DNA of 6,514 bases from CAZYWA01 sp964650975 [NCBI: uncultured bacterium] (GTDB taxonomy: Bacteria; JADJOY01): positions 1-6,514 of the forward strand of contig CAZYWA010000457.1 of NCBI GenBank assembly GCA_964650975.1. Direction: 5' to 3'. Positions 1 through 5,568 of the stretch are shown here, piece after piece. The notes beneath the pieces were generated by a model. That model did not search any database. It was not told where the DNA came from and saw only the letters and a program-made list of their open reading frames with translations. Positions within the stretch are counted from its first letter, which is position 1, and every line of letters begins with the position of its first letter. A program made the position numbers and the translations under genes.

Positions 1-1018
1 TGGTGAAGCCGATGCCGCCGTGGATCTGCTCGGCCTTGGCGGTCACGTCGCGGAACATCTGGCAGGCGAAGAGCTTCGCCATCGGCGCGAGACGTTCGAT
101 GGGGCGCCCGGTGGCGCGAGCCCACGCGGCTTCGTGGACCAGGGTGCGGCCGCCGGCGACCAGCGTGGCGCAGTCGGCGAGGTAGTGGGCGATCGCCATG
201 AAGGCGCCGATCGGCTTGCCGAACTGCTCGCGGATCTTGGCGTAGTGGTTGGTCATCTCGAGCGCTTTCTCGGCGGCGCCCGCGGAGCGCGCGGCGAGGT
301 AGATGATTCCCTCGAGCATCGTGTCGTGCCAGGTGGCCCAGCCGGTGCCCGGTCCGCCGACTCGCTCGTTGGCGGGAACGCGGACGCCCTCGAAGGTCAC
401 GTGGTACTGGCAGTCGGACCCAAGTGTCTTCTGCTGCGTGAGGGTGACGCCCGGGGCCTTGGGATCGATGAGCAGCAGATCGATCGCATCGGCCGCATCG
501 CCGGTCCGGACCAGCGTGAGGAGGCGGGTGGCCGACGACGCGAACTCGACGTGTCGCTTGGTGCCCGACACGACCAGCGTCGTGCCGTCGATCCGCGCTC
601 GCGTCTGGACGCCCTTCGGGCCGTAGCCGTGATCGGGCTCGAGCCAGGCCGGCGACACGATCGCCTCGCCGCTCGCGATCTTGGGTAGCCAGGATCGCTT
701 GATCTCGGCGCGCGCCGCCCGCAGGATCGCGCCGGCCGAGAGCACGCAGCTCACGAAGTGCGGCGACGGCGCGAGCGCGCGGCCGAATTCCTCGTACGCG
801 ACGACCGCTTCGAGAGCGCCTTGCCCCGTGCCGCCGTATTCCTCGGGCAAGGTCAGACCCAATACGCCGAGCTCGCCGAGCTTGCTCCAGAGCTCCGGCG
901 AGTACCCGACGGGATCGTCCTCGAGCTTGCGCAGCGAGGCGAGCGTCGCGTACTGGTCGCACACGCCGCGCACCATGTCGCGCAGCATGTTCTGTTCGTC
1001 GTTGAACTCGAGATCCAT
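1..1018 (-). CDS. Acyl-CoA dehydrogenase, degenerate-site subunit (3' end cut by window edge)
   Basis: FAD-dependent acyl-CoA dehydrogenase family protein; 339 residues are visible, so roughly the last 40 of a usual 370-390 are missing beyond the left edge. The fold is clear: helical N-domain (residues 1-115, with LPEEYGG at 57-63), beta domain (about 118-225), then the C-terminal helical domain. Seen: the neighbour-facing FAD motif R263-E-Q-F-G267 and Q331-I-H-G-G-I-G337 are intact. The usual flavin-pocket motif (EPxAGSD) is replaced by LEPDHGYGP at 126-134. The isovaleryl-CoA dehydrogenase (IVD) Glu position falls on Gly237 in my hand alignment, with Glu236 beside it. A base at the MCAD-type C-terminal position cannot be judged because that part is absent. 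This suggests the non-catalytic partner of a heteromeric enzyme, probably with the ACAD at 3367-4548. The ATG at 1018 is chosen because GAGGTGA lies just upstream. It is the last visible gene of the operon, 125 bases after the preceding hydratase. Confidence 0.93.
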   Translation of the reverse strand, partial: MDLEFNDEQNMLRDMVRGVCDQYATLASLRKLEDDPVGYSPELWSKLGELGVLGLTLPEEYGGTGQGALEAVVAYEEFGRALAPSPHFVSCVLSAGAILRAARAEIKRSWLPKIASGEAIVSPAWLEPDHGYGPKGVQTRARIDGTTLVVSGTKRHVEFASSATRLLTLVRTGDAADAIDLLLIDPKAPGVTLTQQKTLGSDCQYHVTFEGVRVPANERVGGPGTGWATWHDTMLEGIIYLAARSAGAAEKALEMTNHYAKIREQFGKPIGAFMAIAHYLADCATLVAGGRTLVHEAAWARATGRPIERLAPMAKLFACQMFRDVTAKAEQIHGGIGFT

Positions 1019-1143
1019 TCGTTCACCTCATCTCGGTTTCTGCGCCGGCGGCTGCGAGGGACCGCAGCCCTCCCAGTCGAGCGCACTTGCCGGGGTCGGA
1101 GAGACGCGGTCCCTCGCGTCCGCGGCCGTCGAGCCCGGTCGAG
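1019..1143 (-). repeat. Intercistronic spacer with perfect 12-bp inverted repeat
   Basis: This is the largest gap between genes apart from the leader at 5454-5568, and no coding sequence is seen in it. Bases 1054-1065 (GCGAGGGACCGC) are the exact reverse complement of 1106-1117. Each arm can instead fold into its own local hairpin: stem 1050-1056 with 1063-1069 (7 bp), and stem 1103-1108 with 1115-1120 (6 bp). The two 6-base loops (1057-1062 and 1109-1114) are then exact complements and could pair as kissing loops. There is no T-tract after either stem, so a rho-independent terminator is unlikely. An mRNA processing, stabilising or attenuating structure before the last ACAD gene is possible, but this is inference. 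Confidence 0.5.
1022..1030 (-). promoter_or_regulatory. Shine-Dalgarno site of the distal ACAD gene
   Basis: On the minus strand GATGAGGTGAACGA precedes the ATG at 1018. The GAGGTG core lies about 6 bases from the start codon, which fixes this start and shows that the gene is translated independently despite the 125-base gap behind the previous gene. Confidence 0.6.
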
Positions 1144-1626
1144 TCACGGTCGCCATCGATCGCCCTTGCGAGACCACGGATTGTCGCTCGCATGCGAGGG
1201 AAGGGCGACTCGCACCTTGCACTCGGTCATGGGCTTCTCGCCGACCGTGAGCTTCACGTCGAGCGACGCCCAGCCGCAGCCCACCTCGTCGGTCTCGGTC
1301 TTCTCGACGGTGGCGCGGAAAACCATGCGATCGCCGGGGAAGACCGAGTCCTTCATCCGGAACTTCATGCGGCCGAGCCGTCCGTGCGGCCCGGTCCAGT
1401 CGGTCACGTAGCGTTCGAACCACGCCGCTTGATTGGGCGTGTTCATGAAGATGTCGCGGACACCGTTCCGGTGAATCGCGAAGTCTTTGTCGTGATGCAT
1501 GGGACGCCAGTCGCGGGTGGCCATGGTGCCGAGCACCACGGTCGTGGCGGTGACGTCGTGGGCCAGTTCGGGCAGCGCATCGCCCGCTTTGACTGCGGCG
1601 AGCGTGAGCTTGGGCGGCCGGTTCAT
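1144..1626 (-). CDS. MaoC-like (R)-enoyl-CoA hydratase, catalytic hotdog subunit
   Basis: A 160-residue single-hotdog protein of the MaoC/hydratase-2 family, predicted to add water to a 2-enoyl-CoA in the cytoplasm. Seen: the hydratase motif around residues 39-46 (DWRPMHHD) keeps catalytic Asp39 and His44 in the D-x-x-P-x-H spacing; a conserved stretch DIFMN (58-62) and FVTDW-like YVTDWTGP (73-80) follows; SVFPGD at 94-99 is the usual hotdog turn. From memory this pattern resembles ChsH1, the catalytic subunit of the ChsH1-ChsH2 hydratase of the mycobacterial cholesterol side-chain pathway; I could not check this. The ATG at 1626-1624 overlaps the stop of the upstream gene as ATGA, a sign of translational coupling and of a heteromeric complex with that gene's product. 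A purine-rich AAGGGGGGAG directly precedes the start. The longer open frame running upstream of this ATG is an artefact of GC-rich codons. Confidence 0.88.
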   Translation of the reverse strand: MNRPPKLTLAAVKAGDALPELAHDVTATTVVLGTMATRDWRPMHHDKDFAIHRNGVRDIFMNTPNQAAWFERYVTDWTGPHGRLGRMKFRMKDSVFPGDRMVFRATVEKTETDEVGCGWASLDVKLTVGEKPMTECKVRVALPSHASDNPWSRKGDRWRP

Positions 1627-2150
1627 GCTCCCCCCTTGCGATAGCCGAAGCCGGTGTAGATCTCTTTCCCGACCAGCTCGTTTCGCTGGTTCAGGTACTC
1701 GACGTCGATCACCCAGAACCGGCCGCGCCCGAGCTTGGTCTGCTTCAGGTCGCTCACCGAGCGCAGGATCTGATGGGCGCGCAACTGATCGCCGGGACGC
1801 ACGGGCTCGAAGAAGATCACCTCGTTGTCGGTCATCACCGCTTCGGGGTGGCCGAGCTTCTCCTTGAGATCGAAGTGGACCTGGAGCGGCAGGCGTTGCT
1901 TGTCGCGTCCCGGCGCCCAGTGGTGGGGACGAAACCACACCGAGAGCATCGAGGGCGGCGTCATGAGCCCGCCGGTGATCTCGCGCGCGGCCTCCCCGTC
2001 CCAGAAGAGCGGGTTGCCGTTCTGCGTCGACGAGCAGCTCGAGTAGACGTAGCCCTCCTCGATCTCGAACTCGGGCGTCTCCGCGTAACGCACCTGGTCG
2101 ATCCAGGAGCGGACCTCGTCGGGCAGGGCTTCGAGTGGGGTGTCGGGCAT
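1623..2150 (-). CDS. Non-catalytic hotdog subunit (MaoC N-terminal/FAS1_DH type), partner of downstream hydratase
   Basis: A 175-residue hotdog-fold protein of the MaoC-dehydratase N-terminal (FAS1_DH-like) type. Seen: the loop that normally holds the hydratase Asp and His reads QNGNPLFWD (residues 43-51), so both catalytic residues are missing (Asn44 and Phe49 in their places). The downstream TGGLMTPPSML (59-69) and FEPVRPGD (114-121) are typical of the substrate-tunnel half of two-subunit hydratases. It most likely pairs with the catalytic subunit encoded immediately downstream, whose start codon overlaps this stop codon. ChsH2, the matching mycobacterial subunit, carries an extra C-terminal DUF35 domain (family knowledge). 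This protein ends after the hotdog and has none. The start at 2150 follows a good GAGGAG site 5 bases away. The function as a subunit is inferred; an independent enzymatic role is unlikely. Confidence 0.85.
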   Translation of the reverse strand: MPDTPLEALPDEVRSWIDQVRYAETPEFEIEEGYVYSSCSSTQNGNPLFWDGEAAREITGGLMTPPSMLSVWFRPHHWAPGRDKQRLPLQVHFDLKEKLGHPEAVMTDNEVIFFEPVRPGDQLRAHQILRSVSDLKQTKLGRGRFWVIDVEYLNQRNELVGKEIYTGFGYRKGGA

Positions 2151-2155
2151 CGATT

Positions 2156-2161
2156 CTCCTC
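2156..2161 (-). promoter_or_regulatory. Shine-Dalgarno GAGGAG before the non-catalytic hotdog gene
   Basis: GAGGAG lies 5 bases upstream of the ATG at 2150 on the minus strand, inside the 32-base gap after the racemase gene. It is the strongest ribosome-binding site in the window and rules out the longer in-frame reading that runs back into the racemase gene. Confidence 0.65.
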
Positions 2162-2182
2162 GTTTGCTGCGAGCGGCTCTCG

Positions 2183-3355
2183 CTACTCGATGGCGCCGTT
2201 CGCGCGCATCGCGGCGATCCGCTCGGCGGCGACGCCGGCCGCGGCGAGCAACGCGTCGGTGTGGGTCTCGCTCGCGGCCGGAACCTGGTGCGCGGGCAGC
2301 TCGGCGCGGCCACCGGCCAGTACCTCGGCGACCTGGCGGAACGGGCCGCGCTTGGGATGCTCGGCCTCGGCGAATGCCTGTCGCGCCGCGAACTGCGGAT
2401 CGGCCGCGACCTCGGGGATCGAGCTCACGGGCGCGACGCAGCAATCGGCCGGTCCCAAGAGCTCGATCCAGGCATCGCGATCGCGCGTCGCGAACGAGGC
2501 GCGGAACGCGGTACGGATCTCTTCCTGCTTCGCATCGTCGAGCTGGTGCGCGATCCAGGTCTCGGCGCCGAGTGCTTTGCACAGGTTGGCGAAGAACGCC
2601 GGCTCGATCGCGCCCACCGCGAGCCATTTGCCGTCGCGGCAGGCGTAGACGTCGTAGCAAGCGTAGCGGCCGGTGAGGATGTCGCCGCCAGGTCCGGGCT
2701 CCTCGCCGGTGGCGAGAAAGCGATCGACGTGGAGCGACATCATGTGCAGCACGCCGTCGGCGATCGCCACGTCGAGCCACGCGCCGCGTCCGGTGCGCTC
2801 GCGCTCGAGCAGTGCCGCGAGGATCGCGATCACCGCGTGCATGCCGCCGGCGGCGCTGTCGGCGACGGTGGCGCCGGGAATCGCGGGGCCGCCGTCGGCG
2901 CGCCGCCCGGAGCAGTGCAGGTAGCCGGCGGCGGCGAGGTAGTTGAGATCGTGACCGGCCCAGGCCGCGCGCGGACCGGTCTGGCCGTAGCCGCTGGTGG
3001 AGCAGAGCACGATGCGCGGATTGACCCGTTCGAGCACATCGAAGCCGATCCCGAGACGCGCGACGACGCCGGGACGGTAGCTCTCGATCACGACGTCCGC
3101 ACGCGCCGCGAGCGCCAGGAACGCTTCTTTCCCCTCAGCCGCCTTGAGATCGATGCGCACGCGCCTCAGATCACGACCGGCGCCGTAGCTGAAAAACGGA
3201 GGCTCGATCTGCAGCCCGCCTTTCTTCGACGTCGGTGACACCTTCACCACGGTGGCGCCATAGTCCGCGAGAATGCGCGACGCACGGGCGGCCGGACCGA
3301 CGCTCGCGAGATCGAGCACGGTGACGCCGTCGAGGCGGATCGTCGAGCCGGCCAT
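2183..3355 (-). CDS. mcr: Alpha-methylacyl-CoA racemase (CaiB/BaiF, class III CoA-transferase family)
   Basis: A 390-residue CaiB/BaiF-family protein, best read as a racemase that inverts the 2-methyl centre of branched acyl-CoAs so that a stereospecific ACAD can act. Seen: N-terminal Rossmann-like half with LDLASVGPAARASRILADYGA (split over residues 14-34); YRPGVVARLG (93-102) with Arg94; GQTGPR (124-129); GHDLNYLA (134-141) with His135; VADSAAGGM (164-172) with Asp166; VGAIEP (247-252) with Glu251. These four match Arg91, His126, Asp156 and Glu241 of mycobacterial MCR, as I remember that enzyme, including the His/Asp acid-base pair. A true CoA-transferase would use an Asp nucleophile and lack this set. 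Length is slightly over MCR's 360. The ATG at 3355 lies 11 bases after the ACAD stop and has no clear Shine-Dalgarno site, so coupled translation is likely. A CoA-transferase role remains the alternative. Confidence 0.88.
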   Translation of the reverse strand: MAGSTIRLDGVTVLDLASVGPAARASRILADYGATVVKVSPTSKKGGLQIEPPFFSYGAGRDLRRVRIDLKAAEGKEAFLALAARADVVIESYRPGVVARLGIGFDVLERVNPRIVLCSTSGYGQTGPRAAWAGHDLNYLAAAGYLHCSGRRADGGPAIPGATVADSAAGGMHAVIAILAALLERERTGRGAWLDVAIADGVLHMMSLHVDRFLATGEEPGPGGDILTGRYACYDVYACRDGKWLAVGAIEPAFFANLCKALGAETWIAHQLDDAKQEEIRTAFRASFATRDRDAWIELLGPADCCVAPVSSIPEVAADPQFAARQAFAEAEHPKRGPFRQVAEVLAGGRAELPAHQVPAASETHTDALLAAAGVAAERIAAMRANGAIE

Positions 3356-3366
3356 GGGTTCGTCGG

Positions 3367-4548
3367 TCAGTAGCTCTTGGGCAGGCCGAGCGCGCGGCGG
3401 GCGATGATGCCGCGCTGGATCTCCGAGGAGCCGCCGCCCACCGTGTCGATCACCGTGTAGCGATAGGTCTTCTCCGAGCGGCCGCGCATCGGCGCGTTCT
3501 CGGTGCCGACGCGGAGCTGGCTGCCCGGGCTCGCGAGATCCATGGCGGCGTCCGCGACCCGCTTCGAGAGCTCGGTGGCGAAGAGCTTGTAGGTCGAGGC
3601 CTCGACCGTGGGAGGCGCACCGCCCTTGGATGCGGCCGCGACGAAGGCCAGGCCGAGCACTCGCGCCACCTCGGTCTCGGTTACGAGCCGCGCGATGGCC
3701 CGGCGCACCAGCGGGTCGAGCTTGAGCGGCTCGCCGTCGCGGGTCGCCGAGCGGACCCACTCGCAGACGAGCTCCACCCGCGCTTCGATGGGCGACAGGG
3801 TGAACATCGTGAAGCGCTCGAGATCGAGCGCTTCGGAGATGTACTGGAAGCCGTGGTCGAGCTCGCCGACGCGGTGCTCGTCGTCCACGTACACATCGTC
3901 GAAGAACACCTGATTGGTGATCTCGTCGCCGATGGTGGGCATCGATTGGACGGTGAGCCCCGGCGACGTCATCGGCAGCAGGAAGAGCGTGATGCCCGCA
4001 TGCTTCGCGACCTCGGTGTTGGTGCGCGCGCCGACCCAGTACCAATCGGCGAAGTGGGCCGACGTCGTGAAGATCTTCTGGCCGCTGAGCCGCCAGCCGG
4101 CGCCGTCGCGCAGCGCGCGCAGCTGCATGTTGGCGGCGTCGGAGCCGGCCGCGGGCTCGCTGTAGCCGATCGCGAACTCGATCTCGTTCTTCAAGATCTT
4201 GGGCAGGAACTCGGCCTTGAGCGCGGTGCTGCCGTGGCGGATCAAGGTCTTGCCGATGATGCCGACGCCCTTGCCGATCTGCGGTGCGCCGAGGGCCGCG
4301 AGCCGCTCGTTGAGCAGGTACTCGTAGATGCCGCTGCGCTCGCCGCCGCCGTGCTCGCGGGGCCAGGTCATGCCGAGCCAGCCCCGGTCGGCGATCTTGC
4401 GCATGAACGCGCGGCGCGGCGGCGTGTCGACGAGCTGCGCCATGTTCTCGCGGGTCACGTCCATCACGTCGGCTGCGCGGTTGTCGTCGAGGAACCGGTC
4501 GACCTCGGCGGCGAACGCTTGCTCCTCGGGCGTGAACGCGAAATCCAT
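3367..4548 (-). CDS. Acyl-CoA dehydrogenase, catalytic-site subunit
   Basis: A full-length 393-residue acyl-CoA dehydrogenase, predicted to form the 2,3-double bond of an acyl-CoA and pass electrons to ETF. Seen: N-domain 1-120 with TWPREHGG (61-68); flavin-pocket motif YSEPAAGSD (129-137); W152 and the GQKIFTTSA segment (156-164); LDLERF (241-246), whose Glu244 sits where IVD has its catalytic Glu254; and a C-terminal GGSSEIQRGIIARRALGLP (372-390), where the MCAD-type Glu is Gly372. Odd: the R-x-Q-F-G loop expected near 265-275 is replaced by RDGEPLKLDP, and the later QxxGGxG motif reads DLASPGSQL (337-345). Both normally bind the ADP part of the neighbour's FAD. The matching ACAD at 1-1018 has exactly these motifs, so an alpha2beta2 enzyme is likely (inference). 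The gene follows the hydratase by 16 bases without a clear Shine-Dalgarno site. Confidence 0.95.
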   Translation of the reverse strand: MDFAFTPEEQAFAAEVDRFLDDNRAADVMDVTRENMAQLVDTPPRRAFMRKIADRGWLGMTWPREHGGGERSGIYEYLLNERLAALGAPQIGKGVGIIGKTLIRHGSTALKAEFLPKILKNEIEFAIGYSEPAAGSDAANMQLRALRDGAGWRLSGQKIFTTSAHFADWYWVGARTNTEVAKHAGITLFLLPMTSPGLTVQSMPTIGDEITNQVFFDDVYVDDEHRVGELDHGFQYISEALDLERFTMFTLSPIEARVELVCEWVRSATRDGEPLKLDPLVRRAIARLVTETEVARVLGLAFVAAASKGGAPPTVEASTYKLFATELSKRVADAAMDLASPGSQLRVGTENAPMRGRSEKTYRYTVIDTVGGGSSEIQRGIIARRALGLPKSY

Positions 4549-4564
4549 GCTGGTCGCCGAGAGA

Positions 4565-4981
4565 CTAGGGAACGACGAACGTCATGCTGCCCTCGACCGC
4601 CACGGCACCTGCTTGGTTGGTGCAGCGCAGCTCGAGGTCGACGCGGTTCTCGCCCGCTTCCCGATACTTGCGAGCGATCGTTCCCGAGCAGGTGATGACG
4701 TCGCCGGGAAAGAGCGAGGTCTTCCAGCGCACCTTGGTGCGGCGCACGTTCTCCGGGCCGAGCCAGTTGGCGGCGAAGGTGTTGAGGACTCCCGCCTGGT
4801 ACATGCCCACGACCAACGGCTGAGGAAACCCGGATGCGCGCGCGAAGTCGGCGTCGTGGTGGATGGGGTTGAAGTCACCCGATGCGCCCTGGTAGCGCAC
4901 CACGTCGGTGAGCGTGATCGGGCCCACGGTCCACGGCTCGGGACCGGCTCCCTCGATCAGGCTGGTCCAGCGATCGCTCAT
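4565..4981 (-). CDS. MaoC-like enoyl-CoA hydratase, catalytic hotdog subunit
   Basis: A 138-residue single-hotdog protein of the MaoC family. Seen: an intact hydratase-2 motif YQGASGDFNPIHHD (residues 30-43) with catalytic Asp36, Asn38, Pro39 and His41; PLVVGMYQAGVL (54-65), the active-site helix; WLGP (73-76); SLFPGD (88-93). It is close in pattern to the hydratase at 1144-1626 (shared HHDxDFA, WxGP and SxFPGD), so the two are paralogues. It probably forms a heterodimer with the product of the gene directly upstream, as HadB does with HadA or ChsH1 with ChsH2. The ATG at 4981 lies 4 bases after the upstream stop, with GAGGAG inside the end of the upstream gene, which favours coupled translation. 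The expected reaction is syn hydration of trans-2-enoyl-CoA to the (R)-3-hydroxyacyl-CoA; the substrate is unknown. Confidence 0.92.
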   Translation of the reverse strand: MSDRWTSLIEGAGPEPWTVGPITLTDVVRYQGASGDFNPIHHDADFARASGFPQPLVVGMYQAGVLNTFAANWLGPENVRRTKVRWKTSLFPGDVITCSGTIARKYREAGENRVDLELRCTNQAGAVAVEGSMTFVVP

Positions 4982-4985
4982 CGAG

Positions 4986-5453
4986 TCACTTCTCCTCGGG
5001 AGGCTGGGTCGTCGGAACGGCGGCGGTCTCGACGCCGGTGAGGCGGCTCTCCGCCACGAGTGTTCCAGCTTCGTCGCGATACTCGGTGACCATGACCGCG
5101 AACGTCATGGTGCCGCCGCGTTTGCCTTCCTTCTCGAAGATCTTCTCGATCCGCGAGGTCCCGACGAGCCGGGTGCCCGCGCGCGGCGGCGGACCATGGA
5201 ATACGAATTCCTGCTCGGCGTGCATCCCGCGCTTGGGGTCCATCTGGACCTTTTCCCAGGGATTGCTCCCGGCGATGCGCGTCTCCCAGAAAAACGCCGT
5301 GGTGAGAAAGGTCGGCGGGCAAACCGGATGATCGCCGTCGAAATAGGCGGGGTGCGTCGATTTCGTCGCGGTGGCGAACTCGTGGATCTTGCCGCGCTCC
5401 ACGTCGAGCACGAACGGGACTCCCGTTTCCCCGAGCGCCAGCTTGTTCACCAT
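4986..5453 (-). CDS. Non-catalytic hotdog subunit (MaoC N-terminal/FAS1_DH type)
   Basis: A 155-residue protein with the layout of the MaoC-dehydratase N-terminal domain, as in HadA-type subunits: VERGKIHEFATATKSTHPAYFD (split over residues 18-39), CPPTFLTTAFF (45-55), EQEFVFHGPPPRAGTRL (split over 80-96) and a final beta-rich segment. The usual Asp and His of the catalytic loop are absent (STHPAYFD at 32-39). The role is probably to complete the acyl-binding tunnel of the catalytic subunit encoded 4 bases downstream. The C-terminal tail (about 144-155, TTQPPEEK) is polar and likely disordered; its codons carry the next gene's ribosome-binding site. The ATG at 5453 is preceded by AGGGAG, but this site can be masked by a hairpin. 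Family membership is well supported; the partner is inferred from gene order. Confidence 0.87.
   Translation of the reverse strand: MVNKLALGETGVPFVLDVERGKIHEFATATKSTHPAYFDGDHPVCPPTFLTTAFFWETRIAGSNPWEKVQMDPKRGMHAEQEFVFHGPPPRAGTRLVGTSRIEKIFEKEGKRGGTMTFAVMVTEYRDEAGTLVAESRLTGVETAAVPTTQPPEEK
4992..4997 (-). promoter_or_regulatory. Shine-Dalgarno GAGGAG embedded in the upstream gene's last codons
   Basis: GAGGAG, 10 bases upstream of the ATG at 4981, lies inside the final Glu-Glu codons of the non-catalytic hotdog gene. The terminating ribosome would uncover it, tying output of the two subunits together. Confidence 0.55.
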
Positions 5454-5475
5454 GGCTCCCTGACCCCCTGGAGCC
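5454..5475 (-). repeat. Inverted repeat covering the ribosome-binding site of the first hotdog gene
   Basis: GGCTCC (minus strand, 5475-5470) pairs with GGAGCC (5459-5454), with a 10-base loop. The second arm is the purine-rich ribosome-binding region directly before the ATG at 5453. Forming this 6-bp stem would hide that site in the mRNA. It shares two bases with the next hairpin (5474-5492), so the two compete. Confidence 0.45.
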
Positions 5476-5492
5476 GGCCGGTCTCCGGCCGG
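5474..5492 (-). repeat. Hairpin: two CCGGCCGG copies around a 3-base loop
   Basis: CCGGCCGG at 5474-5481 and again at 5485-5492, separated by three bases. As the 8-mer is its own reverse complement, the pair forms an all-G/C 8-bp stem with a 3-base loop. No T-tract follows on the minus strand, so this is not a standard intrinsic terminator. It overlaps both neighbouring inverted repeats. Confidence 0.5.
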
Positions 5493-5534
5493 TAGCCGTT
5501 CGATCGGCTGGACTGTCCTGCGCGCCGGAGACCG
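5479..5534 (-). repeat. 11-bp inverted repeat in the leader after the SDR gene
   Basis: Bases 5479-5489 (CGGTCTCCGGC) are the exact reverse complement of 5524-5534 (GCCGGAGACCG), enclosing 34 bases that hold a further small stem (5494-5498 with 5505-5509). The left arm overlaps the CCGGCCGG hairpin, so only one of the two can form. With the ribosome-binding-site stem this gives three overlapping, partly exclusive structures in the 115-base gap 5454-5568, which shows no coding sequence. Confidence 0.45.
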
Positions 5535-5568
5535 TCGCGCTCCAGATGATCCATCGCCGAGTCGACCT

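Noticed and set aside
20-688. Long plus-strand open frame of 222 codons
   Set aside because: It lies wholly antisense to the clear acyl-CoA dehydrogenase reading, and its Arg/Gly/Ala-rich product has no family motif. Such antisense frames are expected in high-GC coding DNA.
2151-2780. Extended reading of the non-catalytic hotdog gene back into the racemase gene
   Set aside because: The added part is an Arg-rich shadow, and a strong GAGGAG site marks the ATG at 2150.
2135-3238. Plus-strand open frame of 367 codons
   Set aside because: Antisense to the racemase gene, whose motifs are unmistakable. The predicted product is a low-complexity Arg/Ala/Gly mix with no recognisable domain.
3356-4045. 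Extended reading of the racemase gene back into the upstream ACAD gene
   Set aside because: The extra residues are an Arg/Ala-rich shadow of the ACAD, while residues from the ATG at 3355 match the family start.
1-4548. The two ACADs as simple duplicates (isoenzymes)
   Set aside because: Their motif losses are complementary rather than shared, and their N-terminal and linker regions differ strongly, so a hetero-oligomer explains them better than redundancy.
5474-5492. CCGGCCGG hairpin as a rho-independent terminator after the SDR gene
   Set aside because: It is followed on the minus strand by GGCTCCAGGGGG rather than a T-tract, and the next gene of the same direction starts soon after.
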